The notes: generated from the sequence alone by a model not told the origin. DNA of 64,000 nt from an uncultured Atopobiaceae bacterium (GCA_944322145.1 CALUNW010000002.1:124001-188000), one strand, 5' to 3'; shown: positions 1 to 9,889, counted from the stretch's first letter. Program-made: numbers and translations.

Positions 1-1446
1 GGCCACGAGGACCACACCGGTGCCCTGCCGTACCTGCTGGCCGACCTCACCCGCAAGGTGCCCATCTACTCGAGCAAGCTCACGCTTGGCTTCATCCAGG
101 GCAAGCTCGCCGAGCACAACATCCGCTCGCCCAAGTTCCGCGAGGTGAACGACGGCTCCACCATCACGCTGGGCGCCTTCACCATCACGTTCTTCTCGAT
201 GACGCACTCGATCCCGGCGGCCTTCGGCGTGTTCATGTCCACGCCCGCGGGCACCGTCATGCACACCGGCGACTTCAAGTTCGACCAGACGCCCATCGAC
301 GGCCAGCGTCCCAACTACCAGGCCATCAACAAGTTCGGCTCCTCGGGGGTGGACCTCCTGCTCTCCGACTCCACCAACGCCACGCGCCCGGGCTTCACGC
401 CGTCCGAGGCCGCCGTGGGCCGCGACATCCGTCACGTCATCAAGAACGCCCCGGGCCGCGTCTTCGTGGCGGCGTTCTCGAGCCACATCCACCGCCTCCA
501 GCAGATCTGCGACGCCTCCGTCGCCGTGGGCCGCAAGGTCGTCGTGACGGGGCGCTCCATGGTCACCAACACCAAGGTGGCGCGCGACCTTGGCTATCTC
601 AAGATCGACGAGGAGAACATCATCGACGCCTATGACGTCGACCGCATCCCGGACGAGAAGATCGTGGTGCTGTGCACCGGCAGCCAGGGCGAGCCGCTCT
701 CGGCGCTCGCGCGCATGGCCAACGGCGAGCACAAGTCGCTCTCCATCCACGAGACGGACACCGTGATCATCTCGGCCACGCCCATCCCGGGCAATGAGAA
801 GAGCGTCCAGGCGATCGTCAACTCGCTCTCCAAGGTGGGCTGCGAGATCTACGACAAGAGCAAGGGCCTCGTGCACGTCTCCGGCCACGCGAGCGCCGAG
901 GAGCTCAAGCTCATGCTCGCCATGGCCAAGCCCCGCTACTTCATGCCCGTCCACGGCGAGGCGCAGCACCTGCGTGCCCACGCCGAGCTCGGCAAGCAGA
1001 TGGGCGTCCCGGCGAGCCACGTCTTCGTGCTCGACAACGGCGACTCGCTCGAGATGGTCAAGCACAAGGTCCGCCGCGGTCGCGCCGTCGAGTCCGGCGT
1101 GGTCTACGTGGACGGCGGCACGGTCACCGAGGCCAACCCCGTGGTCCTGCGCGACCGGCAGAAGCTCGCCCAGGACGGCGTGGTCACCTGCACCGTCATC
1201 ATCTCCAAGCGTCGCGGCTCGGTCGAGGCCGTGGAGGTCACCTCGCGCGGCGTGGCAAGCTCTACCGACGACCTGCTGCTCGGCGAGGCCCAGGAGCTCG
1301 TGCGCGCGCACGTGACCAAGCTCGCGGGGTCGGGGAGCGTCAACATCGACGCGCTGCGCCGCGGCGTGCGCAACGCGCTCTCCAACCAGCTCTGGAACAG
1401 GACGCACACGCGGCCGATGATCATCCCGGTCGTGATGGAGGTCTAG
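1..1446 (+). CDS. rnj: Ribonuclease J, 5' end missing
   Basis: This is an RNA endonuclease and 5'-3' exonuclease of the metallo-beta-lactamase/beta-CASP class that acts in mRNA decay and rRNA maturation. The frame is open from base 1, so the N-terminus lies outside the window; 481 residues are visible, starting at GHEDHTGALPY, which carries the metal-binding HxDH-type signature (RNase J enzymes have about 550-600 residues). Further metal ligands appear as MHTGDFKFD (about residue 88) and FMPVHGE (about residue 316), with the SGHAS loop just before the latter. A GTG at 58 could look like a start but falls inside the metal-binding domain. The stop is 4 bp before the ftsK start, which suggests cotranscription. 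Identification is firm; only the missing N-terminus limits it. Confidence 0.95.
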   Translation, partial: GHEDHTGALPYLLADLTRKVPIYSSKLTLGFIQGKLAEHNIRSPKFREVNDGSTITLGAFTITFFSMTHSIPAAFGVFMSTPAGTVMHTGDFKFDQTPIDGQRPNYQAINKFGSSGVDLLLSDSTNATRPGFTPSEAAVGRDIRHVIKNAPGRVFVAAFSSHIHRLQQICDASVAVGRKVVVTGRSMVTNTKVARDLGYLKIDEENIIDAYDVDRIPDEKIVVLCTGSQGEPLSALARMANGEHKSLSIHETDTVIISATPIPGNEKSVQAIVNSLSKVGCEIYDKSKGLVHVSGHASAEELKLMLAMAKPRYFMPVHGEAQHLRAHAELGKQMGVPASHVFVLDNGDSLEMVKHKVRRGRAVESGVVYVDGGTVTEANPVVLRDRQKLAQDGVVTCTVIISKRRGSVEAVEVTSRGVASSTDDLLLGEAQELVRAHVTKLAGSGSVNIDALRRGVRNALSNQLWNRTHTRPMIIPVVMEV

Positions 1447-1450
1447 GCAC

Positions 1451-3991
1451 ATGCCCGCAAAACGCAGCACAAACGCAGCAAAGGGCCGTGCCTCGGGAAA
1501 GAAGCCGACCCGCGGCCAGGCCAAGCCCGCGGCCTGCGCGCTCGCCCTCGGCACGGCGCAGTCCGACATCCTCGGCGTGGTCCTCGCGGTCGTGGCGGTG
1601 GCGATGCTCGTCTCAGTCGTCGTGCCGTCCTCGGCCGTCGTGACGAGCGCCGTCCATGACTTCCTCGCGCTCTCCTTCGGCGCCGGCGCCCCGCTGGTTC
1701 CGGTGGCCCTGTTCGCCTTCGCGATGACCTTCTTCTTCGACGGCGAGGGCCCGGTCTCCGGGCGCATCGCGGCGGGGATCGCCCTCGTGCTTCTCGCCGT
1801 GCTCGCCATGCTCTCGCTCAACTTCCCCGGCGCCGCCGAGGACCCGGCGCTCGTCCTCGACCCCGCCAGCGCTGAGCAGGCCGGCGGCTACGTGGGCGGC
1901 GCCCTTGCCTTTGCCCTGCTCACCCTGCTCGGAGGCATCGTCGGCAACGTCGTGCTCGTCGGGTGCGTCCTGGCGGGCGTCGTCGTGTGCGGCTTCTCAA
2001 TCTCGGGCATGGTAACCTCCGCCCGCGAGCGCGCCCGCGCGCTCGCCGACGACCATCGCGCCCGCGTCGAGGAGCGCCGCGCGCAGGCCATCATCGACGC
2101 CGCCGCGGACGAGTCCTACGCCCCGGCCCCCGCAGCCCCGGCGCAGGCCCAGGCGTCGCTGTTCGACGAGACGGGCGAGCGCGCGACCACCTTCATCGGC
2201 GACCGCAAGACCACCGTCCTCAAGCGCGGGCGCGCCAAGCTCCTCTCGGACGAGGAGCCCGCCACCACGGTCCTGCCCCAGGGCGCCGCGCCGGCGCGCG
2301 CGACGCTCTTCTCCGACGACGCCCCCACGACGAAGGCCCCCAAGAGGGCCGAGAAGGGCAAGGCTCCCGAGAAGGGCAGGTCTGCCGAGAAGGACAAGGT
2401 CTCCGAGCGCGGCGACGTCCCCGCCTTCCTGCGGCACGACCGCAAGGGCAAGGAGGCCGGAGCCGCGGCGAAGGCCGCGCCGGCGCCCGAGGACATCACG
2501 CGCCCCGGCGACGGCGACGAGTCCTACCAGCTCCCGCCGCTCTCCATCCTGCGCAAGAACGACCAGTTCGACGGCACCTTCGCCAACGACGAGGAGCTCG
2601 CCGCCACGGCCGCCAAGCTCCAGGGCACGCTCGAGGAGTTCGGCCTGAGCTCGCGCGTCGAGGGCTGGATCGCCGGCCCCTCGGTCACCACCTTCAAGAT
2701 CTCGATGGGGGAGGGCGAGCGCGTCAACAAGATCGTCAACCTCGAGGACGACATCGCGCTGTCGCTCGCCGCCAAGTCGGTCCGCATCTTCGCGCCCATC
2801 CCCGGCACCTCGCTCGTGGGCATCGAGATTCCCAACGAGAAGCCCCAGCCGGTCTTTCTCTCCGACGTCCTGCCCTACGCAAAGGGCGGCCCGCTCGACT
2901 GCGCCTTCGGCCGCGACTCCGAGGGCAAGCCGATCGTGGTCGACCTTGCGGGCCTGCCGCACCTGCTCGTCGCCGGCACCACGGGCTCGGGCAAGTCGGT
3001 CCTGCTCAACGCCATCATCATGTCCATGCTCATGCGCGCCACGCCCGAGCAGGTGCGCCTGATCATGGTCGACCCCAAGCGCGTCGAGTTCACGGGCTAT
3101 GCGGGCCTTCCGCACCTCTACGTGCCCGTGGTCACCGAGCCGCGCCAGGCGGCGAGCGCCCTGCAGTGGGGCGTGACCGAGATGGAGCGTCGCCTCAAGG
3201 TCTTCGAGCACTACAAGGTGCGCGACATCAAGACCTACAACGGCAACGTCGACGGGGGCAAGTACGACGAGATGGAGAACCCCCCGAAGCACATGCCCTA
3301 CTTCGTCATCGTGATCGACGAGCTCGCCGACCTCATGATGGTCGCCGGAAAGGACGTGGAGTCCTCGATCGTGCGCATCGCCCAGCTGGGGCGCGCCGCC
3401 GGCATCCACCTGATCGTCGCGACGCAGCGCCCCTCGGCCGACGTCGTCACGGGACTCATCCGCGCCAACATCGACAACCGCGTGGCGCTCTCGGTCGACA
3501 ACTCCATCAACTCCCGCATCATCCTCGACCAGAAGGGCGCCGAGCAGCTCCTGGGCAAGGGCGACATGCTTGTGAAGCTCCGCGGCAAGAAGCCTCGCCG
3601 CGCCCAGGGCTGCTGGGTCTCCGACGAGGAGATCGAGCAGACCGTCGAGTTCGTCCGCACCCAGGTCACGGCAGACTACCACGAGGACATCCTCACGGCC
3701 GTGGTGCCCAACGCCCCCGGCGCGCCCGGGGACCCCGGCGCCGCCAAGGACGACGACCCGCTCGTCTGGGAGGCCGCCCGCATCGTCGTGGAGTCGCAGC
3801 TCGGCTCCACCTCGAGCCTGCAGCGCGCCCTCTCCGTGGGCTACGCGCGCGCGGGCAGGATCATGGACATGCTCGAGGCCAAGGGCGTCGTGGGGCCGGC
3901 CAACGGCTCCAAGCCGCGCGAGGTCCTTCTCGACAAGGACGCCCTCGAGGACCTGAGGGTGCAGGAAGCGGCATACAGGGAGGTTGAGTAG
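1451..3991 (+). CDS. ftsK: DNA translocase FtsK/SpoIIIE
   Basis: This 846-residue membrane-anchored DNA pump moves chromosomal DNA through the closing septum. The N-terminal 40-190 residues hold about four hydrophobic membrane segments. A charged linker rich in E, K and A follows (about 190-350). The motor has a Walker A motif GTTGSGKS near residue 510 and Walker B-like VIVIDELADLMM near 620. The last 70 residues are a winged-helix gamma domain (DPLVWEAARIVVESQLGSTS), the part that reads polar sequence motifs in FtsK proteins. The start ATG lies 4 bp after the RNase J stop, and the next gene starts 2 bp after this stop, so the three genes probably form one transcript. No Cys or motif anomaly is seen. 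Confidence 0.96.
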   Translation: MPAKRSTNAAKGRASGKKPTRGQAKPAACALALGTAQSDILGVVLAVVAVAMLVSVVVPSSAVVTSAVHDFLALSFGAGAPLVPVALFAFAMTFFFDGEGPVSGRIAAGIALVLLAVLAMLSLNFPGAAEDPALVLDPASAEQAGGYVGGALAFALLTLLGGIVGNVVLVGCVLAGVVVCGFSISGMVTSARERARALADDHRARVEERRAQAIIDAAADESYAPAPAAPAQAQASLFDETGERATTFIGDRKTTVLKRGRAKLLSDEEPATTVLPQGAAPARATLFSDDAPTTKAPKRAEKGKAPEKGRSAEKDKVSERGDVPAFLRHDRKGKEAGAAAKAAPAPEDITRPGDGDESYQLPPLSILRKNDQFDGTFANDEELAATAAKLQGTLEEFGLSSRVEGWIAGPSVTTFKISMGEGERVNKIVNLEDDIALSLAAKSVRIFAPIPGTSLVGIEIPNEKPQPVFLSDVLPYAKGGPLDCAFGRDSEGKPIVVDLAGLPHLLVAGTTGSGKSVLLNAIIMSMLMRATPEQVRLIMVDPKRVEFTGYAGLPHLYVPVVTEPRQAASALQWGVTEMERRLKVFEHYKVRDIKTYNGNVDGGKYDEMENPPKHMPYFVIVIDELADLMMVAGKDVESSIVRIAQLGRAAGIHLIVATQRPSADVVTGLIRANIDNRVALSVDNSINSRIILDQKGAEQLLGKGDMLVKLRGKKPRRAQGCWVSDEEIEQTVEFVRTQVTADYHEDILTAVVPNAPGAPGDPGAAKDDDPLVWEAARIVVESQLGSTSSLQRALSVGYARAGRIMDMLEAKGVVGPANGSKPREVLLDKDALEDLRVQEAAYREVE

Positions 3992-3993
3992 AA

Positions 3994-5598
3994 GTGTCTC
4001 GTCCGCGGTTCAGCGAGGCGCTCGTCACGCGCCGTCACGAGCTGGGGCTCTCCGTCTCGCAGGCCTCCAAGATCTTGAAGCTCCGCGAGGACGTCCTCAT
4101 CGCCTTCGAGGAGGGTGACTACGACCATCTGCCGCAGAGCGGCTACGCCCAGGGCATGCTCTCGAGCTATGCCCGCTACCTCGGGCTCAACGCCCGAGAG
4201 ATCGTCGACCTCTTCCAGGAGGACCTCTACGTCCACCAGACCGGAACCGCCTCCCACGAGCTGCGCCGCCGCACGCGCGACACGCAGGCGGGTCGCGGCA
4301 TATCGGGCTATGACGTGGTGAACGAGGCAGGGTCGCGCCCGAAGGCCTACGTCGAGTACCGCCCGCTGCTGCCCACCTCGGGAGGCCCGGCGGGCGACAT
4401 GGGCTACTTCGCCACCACCGCGCCGGTGAGGTCCCGCTCCTCGGTGCCCCTCGTGGGCTCGGGGACGCAGGCCCCGGTCGTGCGCTCGTCCTATGCCTCG
4501 AGCCGCGACCTCACGCCCGACTACCCTCGCTACGACGACCGTCGCAGGCCATACAACAGCGCCTCGGAGCGCGAGCGCCCCGCGCGCGACGCGTCCCGCA
4601 GGAGGACGTCCGACCGGCGCCGCCGCTCGGAGGACCAGGCGAGCCGCCTCATCAGCGAGGGGCAGCGCGCCCCCGAGCGCGCCTACGACGCGCGCGGCCA
4701 GATGCGCACGCAGCGCCTCTACCGCCGCGACGACGTGAGCACCCGCCGCGTGAGGCCGAGCGAGTACACCGACGACATGCGCTATGACGACCGGGCCAAC
4801 CCCTACGCCCCCGCGTCGACCATTTCGGGCCGTCGCTCCTCGAGAAACATCGCGCAGGTCGAGCGCCCCAACGTCCGTCGCCGCTCGTCGCGGACGCAGG
4901 GCCGGCGCGCTGTCCAGCCGCCCGCGCGCGGAGGTCTGCTCGGCGCCGTCGAGGGGTTCTTCTCGGACCCCCGCAGGACCCTCTTCGCCGTCATCATCGT
5001 CGCCACCGCGGTGCTCACCGCGATCTTGATCTTCTCCGTCGGCTCGTGCGTGCGGGGAGGCGAGCCCCGAGAGGGCGCGCAGACCGTCGAGGTGAACAAC
5101 GTCACGCCGAGCGCGCAGGATGACACGACGACCCCCACCGTCGACGACGAGCCCGAGGAGGGCACGGACGGGGAGTCCGGGGACGCCGCGGACGCCGCGG
5201 ACGCCGCGACGACCGACGGCGAGACTGCTGACGGCGAGCCCGCCGACCCCTCCGCCGAGGAGCCCGCCGAGCCCGAGGAGACCGTCGTCACCGTTGAGGT
5301 CGAGAGCGGCGGGTACTCCTGGCTCGAGATCGTCTGCGACGGCCAGAGCGTCATCGCGGAGGGCACGACGGGCCCCTGGTCGCAGGAGTTCACGGTCTAC
5401 GACTCGATCACCGTCCAGGTGGGCGACTCGTCGGTCGTCAAGGTCACCGAGAACGGCGAGCTCGTGGACTTCACCTCGTCCGCCGGCGGCGTCGAGAGCG
5501 TGACCATCAAGGGCACCCCGCGTCCCGAGGGCGCCGACGACGAGTCCGCCGCCGACGGCGAGGCCTCTGCCACCGATGCCGAGACGGACGCCCTCTAG
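3994..5598 (+). CDS. RodZ-like helix-turn-helix membrane protein
   Basis: This 534-residue protein has a cytoplasmic helix-turn-helix at about residues 5-70 (LSVSQASKILKLREDVLIAFE), a long Arg/Ser-rich disordered linker at 90-325, one transmembrane helix at about 330-350, an acidic Ala/Asp/Glu-rich spacer at 360-425, and a beta-rich C-terminal domain (about 430-500) of the RodZ/DUF4115 type. RodZ ties the MreB cytoskeleton to cell shape. The start is GTG at 3994, 2 bp after the ftsK stop. In the related Bacillus-type layout, rodZ-like genes also sit near ftsK and pgsA. The linker is longer and more basic than in typical RodZ. The role in cell shape is inferred from architecture, because no MreB is visible in the window. 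Confidence 0.8.
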   Translation: MSRPRFSEALVTRRHELGLSVSQASKILKLREDVLIAFEEGDYDHLPQSGYAQGMLSSYARYLGLNAREIVDLFQEDLYVHQTGTASHELRRRTRDTQAGRGISGYDVVNEAGSRPKAYVEYRPLLPTSGGPAGDMGYFATTAPVRSRSSVPLVGSGTQAPVVRSSYASSRDLTPDYPRYDDRRRPYNSASERERPARDASRRRTSDRRRRSEDQASRLISEGQRAPERAYDARGQMRTQRLYRRDDVSTRRVRPSEYTDDMRYDDRANPYAPASTISGRRSSRNIAQVERPNVRRRSSRTQGRRAVQPPARGGLLGAVEGFFSDPRRTLFAVIIVATAVLTAILIFSVGSCVRGGEPREGAQTVEVNNVTPSAQDDTTTPTVDDEPEEGTDGESGDAADAADAATTDGETADGEPADPSAEEPAEPEETVVTVEVESGGYSWLEIVCDGQSVIAEGTTGPWSQEFTVYDSITVQVGDSSVVKVTENGELVDFTSSAGGVESVTIKGTPRPEGADDESAADGEASATDAETDAL

Positions 5599-5620
5599 GG
5601 CGTCCTGCGAAAGGAGAGAA

Positions 5621-6118
5621 ATGGCCAAGGAATCCAGCTTCGACGTCGTCTCGACCGTCGACATGCAGGAGGTCGACAACGCCTGCCAGCAGGCCGCGCG
5701 CGAGCTCTCGCAGCGCTACGACCTCAAGGGGACGGGCGCCACGCTCGAGCTCTCCAAGAAGGAGGGCGTCTTCAAGATCTCCGCGCCGTCCGAGTTCGTC
5801 GCGTCCCAGGTGCGCGACGTCCTCGGCTCCAAGCTCGTGAAGCGCGGCGTGGACCTCGCGGCCGTGCGCTGGGCCGACCCGCAGGCGGCCTCCGGCATGT
5901 CCGTGCGCCAGACGGGCACCGTGATCCAGGGCATCGACCAGGACACCGCCAAGAAGATCGCCAAGGACATCCGAGACCTCAAGCTCAAGGCCAAGGCCAC
6001 GGTCGAGGGCGACAAGCTCCGCGTGAGCTCGGCCTCCAAGGACGTCCTGCAGACCGTGATCGGGGAGCTCAGGCAGCGCGACTACGGCCAGCCCCTCCAG
6101 TTCGTCAACTATCGCTAG
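5621..6118 (+). CDS. yajQ: YajQ family nucleotide-binding protein
   Basis: This 165-residue soluble protein belongs to the YajQ/UPF0234 family, whose two RNP-like ferredoxin-fold halves bind nucleotides; one Xanthomonas member binds cyclic di-GMP. Family landmarks visible are SSFDVVSTVDMQEVDNA at the N-terminus, the RYDLKGTGATLE strand and LRQRDYGQPLQFVNYR at the C-terminus. I chose ATG 5621 because AAGGAG lies 8-10 bases upstream and the protein then begins exactly where the family does; an upstream in-frame start at 5576 would overlap the preceding gene. It lies between rodZ-like and rimO. Function in this organism is unknown, and c-di-GMP binding cannot be read from sequence alone. Confidence 0.92.
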   Translation: MAKESSFDVVSTVDMQEVDNACQQAARELSQRYDLKGTGATLELSKKEGVFKISAPSEFVASQVRDVLGSKLVKRGVDLAAVRWADPQAASGMSVRQTGTVIQGIDQDTAKKIAKDIRDLKLKAKATVEGDKLRVSSASKDVLQTVIGELRQRDYGQPLQFVNYR

Positions 6119-6131
6119 CGAGGTCGATACC

Positions 6132-7454
6132 GTGCGCTTTCTCATCGTCACGCTTGGCTGCGCCAAGAACGAGGTCGACTCCGACCGCATGCGCGCCCTG
6201 CTGCTCGCCGACGGCTTCTCCGAGACGGCCGACGCCGCCGAGGCCGACGTCGCGATCGTCAACACCTGCTCGTTTCTCGCGTCCGCGACCGAGGAGTCGG
6301 TGGAGGCCACGCTCGAGCTCGCCGAGGAGCGCTCCGAGGGCGTCCGCGCGTGCCCGATCGTGATGTGCGGCTGCGTCCCCTCGCGCTACGGCGACGCGCT
6401 CGCCGACGAGCTCCCCGAGGTCGCGGCCTTCGTGCGCGCCGAGGACGAGGACGGCATCGTCGGCGTCGTTCGCGAGGTGCTCGGCCTGGGCGCCGCGGCG
6501 GCGGGGGAGGTCCCCGAGACCCTGCGCACCGTCGAGGGGACGAGTGCCTTCGTCAAGATCTCTGAGGGCTGCGACCGCTTCTGCACCTTCTGCGCGATCC
6601 CCTACATCCGCGGGCGCTACCACTCGCGCCCCGCCGAGGAGGTCGTCTCAGAGGTGCGCGCCCTCATGGAGGGCGGCGTGCGCGAGGTCGTTCTCATCGG
6701 CCAGGACACCGGCGTGTGGGGTTGCGACCTCGGCGAGAAGGACACGCTCGCCTCGCTGCTGCGCCTCGTCGCCGAGGCCGTCCGCCCCTACGACGGCTGG
6801 GTGCGCGTGCTCTACCTCCAGCCCGAGGGCATGACCGACGAGCTCGTCGCCACGATCCGCGACGTGCCCGAGGTGCTTCCCTACATCGACATCCCCATCC
6901 AGCACTGCTCCGCGCGCGTCCTGGCGGCCATGGGCCGCTCCGGGTCCCCGGACGGGCTGCGCGCCCTCTTCGCGCGCCTGCGCTCCGAGATCCCGGGCAT
7001 GGTCCTGCGCACGACGGGCATGGCGGGCTTTCCCGGCGAGACGGACGAGGAGGCCGACGAGCTCTACGACTTCATCGCCGAGCAGGAGTTCGACTACTGC
7101 TCCGTCTTCGCCTACTCGCAGGAGGACGGCACCGCCGCCGCCCGCATGGACTGCCAGGTCGACGAGGCCGTGAAGCTCGAGCGCACGCAGCGCCTGATCG
7201 ACCTCACCGAGCAGCTCGGCTTTGCCGCCACGGCCTCCCACGTCGGCGAGCGCGTCCGCGTGATCGTGGACGGCGTCGAGCAGACCGAGGACGGCCCCGA
7301 GCTCATCGGCCACGCCTGGTTCCAGGCCCCCGACTCCGACGGCGCGGTGCACATCGCCGAGGGCGAGGCCTGCGTCGGCGACGTCGTGACCGTCGACCTC
7401 GTGGACTCCTTCTGCTACGAGATGGTCGGCGAGATCGTGAAGGAGGCTGAGTGA
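6132..7454 (+). CDS. rimO: Ribosomal protein S12 methylthiotransferase RimO
   Basis: This radical-SAM enzyme adds a methylthio group to the conserved Asp of ribosomal protein S12. The protein has 440 residues in the family order: N-terminal UPF0004 domain (LGCAKNEVDSDRM, with further Cys in NTCSF and MCGCVP) that holds the auxiliary Fe-S cluster, the radical-SAM motif CDRFCTFCAIP near residue 155, and a C-terminal TRAM domain. YIRGRYHSR after the motif is typical of RimO rather than MiaB, whose paralogue is at 13876. The start is GTG at 6132, preceded by GCGAGGT. The stop is followed after 1 bp by pgsA, so the two are probably cotranscribed. Confidence 0.95.
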   Translation: MRFLIVTLGCAKNEVDSDRMRALLLADGFSETADAAEADVAIVNTCSFLASATEESVEATLELAEERSEGVRACPIVMCGCVPSRYGDALADELPEVAAFVRAEDEDGIVGVVREVLGLGAAAAGEVPETLRTVEGTSAFVKISEGCDRFCTFCAIPYIRGRYHSRPAEEVVSEVRALMEGGVREVVLIGQDTGVWGCDLGEKDTLASLLRLVAEAVRPYDGWVRVLYLQPEGMTDELVATIRDVPEVLPYIDIPIQHCSARVLAAMGRSGSPDGLRALFARLRSEIPGMVLRTTGMAGFPGETDEEADELYDFIAEQEFDYCSVFAYSQEDGTAAARMDCQVDEAVKLERTQRLIDLTEQLGFAATASHVGERVRVIVDGVEQTEDGPELIGHAWFQAPDSDGAVHIAEGEACVGDVVTVDLVDSFCYEMVGEIVKEAE

Positions 7455-7455
7455 C

Positions 7456-8049
7456 ATGGCGGGCGAGAAGAGCGTCTGGACCCCTGCGAACATCGTGACC
7501 TGCGTGAGGATCGCGTTCATCCCGGTCTTCATGCTCGTGGCTGCCGCCGCCGACGGCCCGGTCGACGCGCCGCCCGCCGTGGCCGCCTTCGTCATCTACG
7601 TCACGCTCTCCCTCACGGACAAGGTCGACGGCTATCTCGCCCGCTCCCGCAACGAGATCACCGACTTCGGCAAGTTCCTCGATCCCATCGCCGACAAGCT
7701 GCTGGTCTTCTCCGCGCTGCTCATGCTGCTCGACCGCGGCGAGGTGGGCGTGTGGGTCGTCTTCGTGATTCTCGTGCGCGAGTTCCTCGTGAGCGCGCTG
7801 CGCATGGTCGCGGCCTCGACCGGCGAGGTCATCGCAGCCGACAGCCTCGGCAAGGCCAAGACCGCGGTCACGATGGTGTCGCTGTGCGGCTACTACCTCG
7901 CCTTCGCGCTGTACGCGGTCGGCCTCGTCGACTTTGGGATCCATATCGGCTTCGTCTCCTGGGCGCTCATGATCGCCGCCGTGGTGCTCACCGTGGTCTC
8001 CGGCGTCCAGTACTTCTGGAACGCCCGCCACGTCGTCTTTGGGAGGTAG
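7456..8049 (+). CDS. pgsA: CDP-diacylglycerol-glycerol-3-phosphate phosphatidyltransferase PgsA
   Basis: This integral membrane enzyme makes phosphatidylglycerol phosphate from CDP-diacylglycerol and glycerol-3-phosphate. The 197-residue protein carries the CDP-alcohol phosphotransferase signature DKVDGYLARSRNEITDFGKF followed by LDPIADK (about residues 55-80), with all Asp residues in place, and several hydrophobic helices. The opening WTPANIVTCVRIAFIPVF is the usual PgsA N-terminus. It starts at ATG 7456, 1 bp after rimO, and lies 2 bp from cinA; the pgsA-cinA-recA order is common in Gram-positive bacteria. A second, different CDP-alcohol enzyme lies at 34291-35022; this one is the better PgsA candidate by context. 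Confidence 0.93.
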   Translation: MAGEKSVWTPANIVTCVRIAFIPVFMLVAAAADGPVDAPPAVAAFVIYVTLSLTDKVDGYLARSRNEITDFGKFLDPIADKLLVFSALLMLLDRGEVGVWVVFVILVREFLVSALRMVAASTGEVIAADSLGKAKTAVTMVSLCGYYLAFALYAVGLVDFGIHIGFVSWALMIAAVVLTVVSGVQYFWNARHVVFGR

Positions 8050-8051
8050 CC

Positions 8052-8588
8052 ATGGCAGACAACGAGATCTTCTCCGACGACCCGGACCTCTTCGCGTCCT
8101 GCGCCGAGCTGCTCGAGGCGGCTCGCGGGCGGGGCCTCACGCTCGGAACCGCCGAGTCCTGCACCGGCGGCCTGGTGAGCGCCTGCCTCACGGCCGTGCC
8201 CGGCTCCTCCGACGTCGTGCGCGGTGGCGTGGTGAGCTATGCGATCGACGTCAAGCGAGCGGTGCTGGGCGTATCGGACGACGTGTTCGACGACGCCTCC
8301 CTCGGGGCGGTCTCGGCGGAGTGCGCCGAGCAGATGGCTCGCGGCGTGCGCTTTGTCCTGGGATGCGACGTTGCCGTCTCGGTGACCGGCATCGCCGGCC
8401 CGGGCGGCGAGGAGCCCGGCAAGCCCGTGGGGACCGTCTGGCTGGGGCTCTCCACGCCGGCGGGGGAGCGCAGCGCGCTTCTTTCCCTCGAGGGCGATCG
8501 CGCGGCAGTGCGCCACGCCGCTGCGGCCCGCGCCGTGGAGCTCCTTCGTGAAGGTGTTGTGGAGAGTTCTGCCGGCGCCGACTGCTGA
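8052..8588 (+). CDS. cinA: CinA C-terminal-type nicotinamide-nucleotide amidase
   Basis: This protein contains only the amidohydrolase domain (PncC type), which removes the amide of nicotinamide mononucleotide in pyridine nucleotide salvage. The 178 residues include the family motifs TAESCTGG (about residue 33), VRGGVVSYA, and [21 protein letters not shown]. The molybdopterin-binding-like N-terminal domain of full CinA is absent, as in the stand-alone E. coli YgaD/PncC group. ATG 8052 follows pgsA by 2 bp, with GGGAGG just upstream inside pgsA. Its place between pgsA and recA matches many Gram-positive genomes. In some of these cinA is competence-linked; nothing here supports that. Confidence 0.9.
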   Translation: MADNEIFSDDPDLFASCAELLEAARGRGLTLGTAESCTGGLVSACLTAVPGSSDVVRGGVVSYAIDVKRAVLGVSDDVFDDASLGAVSAECAEQMARGVRFVLGCDVAVSVTGIAGPGGEEPGKPVGTVWLGLSTPAGERSALLSLEGDRAAVRHAAAARAVELLREGVVESSAGADC

Positions 8589-8732
8589 CGTCGCGCCGGT
8601 CTTCTCGCGCGCCCGCGGCTGACGTGGGGGCGGACCCGCCGCTCGAAGCCCAGGCGCAGCTCCGCGCCAGCGCCGCCGAAGCTGCGCGTCAGCTCCGCGC
8701 AAGACGCCCCTGCTACCCTCATGTCGTGACGC

Positions 8733-8762
8733 TTGACTTAGAACGAGTGTTCGGGGTACCAT
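8733..8762 (+). promoter_or_regulatory. recA promoter with LexA box
   Basis: A -35 TTGACT (8733-8738) and -10 TACCAT (8757-8762) are 18 bp apart. The spacer holds a perfect inverted repeat GAACGAGTGTTC at 8741-8752, which matches the Gram-positive LexA box GAAC-N4-GTTC. LexA bound there would block RNA polymerase, so recA is very likely SOS-controlled by the LexA encoded at 20594-21241. Confidence 0.82.
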
Positions 8763-8794
8763 CACCGCGAAGGAACGCTGGCAAGGGAGAGAGC

Positions 8795-9889
8795 ATGGCC
8801 AAGACCAAGGGCACCATCAAGGAGATTCACCCGCGCACCACCGGCGAGGAGCGGGACAAGGTCCTCACCGCCACCACCGAGGAGATCGAGAAGAAGTTCG
8901 GCAAGGGCGCCATCATGCGCTTCGGCGACGACGGCCCCAGCCTCGAGGTCGAGGCCATCCCCACCGGCTCGATCGCCCTCGACGCGGCGCTTGGCATCGG
9001 CGGCGTGCCGCGCGGGCGCATCATCGAGATCTACGGCCCCGAGTCTTCGGGCAAGACCACGCTCTCGCTCGAGATTCTCGCCGAGGCGCAGGCCATGGGC
9101 GGCGTCGTCGCCTTCATCGACGCCGAGCACGCCCTCGACCCGGGCTATGCCGCGCGCATCGGCGTGGACATCGACGAGGTCCTCATCTCCCAGCCGGACT
9201 ACGGCGAGCAGGCGCTCGAGATCTGCGACATGCTCGTGCGCTCCGGCGCCATCGACGTGGTGGTCGTGGACTCCGTCGCCGCCCTCACCCCGCGCGCGGA
9301 GATCGAGGGAGAGATCGGCGACTCCACCGTCGGCCTGCAGGCCCGCCTCATGAGCCAGGCCCTGCGCAAGCTCGCCGGCTCACTCTCCAAGTCAAACACC
9401 ACCTGCATCTTCATCAACCAGCTGCGCGAGAAGATCGGCGTCATGTTCGGCAACCCCGAGACCACGCCCGGCGGCCGCGCGCTCAAGTTCTTCTCGTCCG
9501 TGCGCATGGACATCCGCCGCATCGACTCCATCAAGGTCAACAACGAGGTCGTGGGCAACCGCGTGCGCGTCAAGGTGGTCAAGAACAAGGTGGCCCCTCC
9601 CTTCAAGCAGGCGGAGTTCGACATCATGTACGGCCAGGGCATCTCCAAGGAGGGCTCGATCCTCGACATGGCCGTGGACTACGATATCGTGACCAAGTCC
9701 GGCCCCTGGTTCTCCTACGAGAAGGAGCGCCTCGGCCAGGGCCGCGAGGCGGCGAAGGAGTTCCTCGCCTCCAACCCCGAGCTGATGGACGAGATCGACC
9801 ATCGCGTGCGCGTCGCGTGCGGCCTCGAGCTGGGCGACGAGCGCGTCGGCGAGGTCCTCGACGTCGACCTGCCCGCCACCGAGCTGTGA
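8795..9889 (+). CDS. recA: Recombinase RecA
   Basis: RecA forms filaments on single-stranded DNA, drives strand exchange and triggers LexA self-cleavage. The 364-residue protein has Walker [10 protein letters not shown] near residue 87, Walker [20 protein letters not shown], the L2 region [27 protein letters not shown] split across about 210-235, and a short acidic tail. An N-terminal extension of about 20 residues precedes the usual [20 protein letters not shown] 8795 follows AAGGGAGAG at a good distance; an in-frame start at 8624 would run through the promoter and LexA box. recX overlaps its stop, so both are damage-induced together. Confidence 0.97.
   Translation: MAKTKGTIKEIHPRTTGEERDKVLTATTEEIEKKFGKGAIMRFGDDGPSLEVEAIPTGSIALDAALGIGGVPRGRIIEIYGPESSGKTTLSLEILAEAQAMGGVVAFIDAEHALDPGYAARIGVDIDEVLISQPDYGEQALEICDMLVRSGAIDVVVVDSVAALTPRAEIEGEIGDSTVGLQARLMSQALRKLAGSLSKSNTTCIFINQLREKIGVMFGNPETTPGGRALKFFSSVRMDIRRIDSIKVNNEVVGNRVRVKVVKNKVAPPFKQAEFDIMYGQGISKEGSILDMAVDYDIVTKSGPWFSYEKERLGQGREAAKEFLASNPELMDEIDHRVRVACGLELGDERVGEVLDVDLPATEL

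Noticed and set aside
1963-3987. Long Arg-rich or Ala/Val-rich open frames on other strands or frames of ftsK and many other genes
   Set aside because: High-GC codon use leaves the other frames open; these frames are low in complexity, lack start signals and conflict with well-identified genes.
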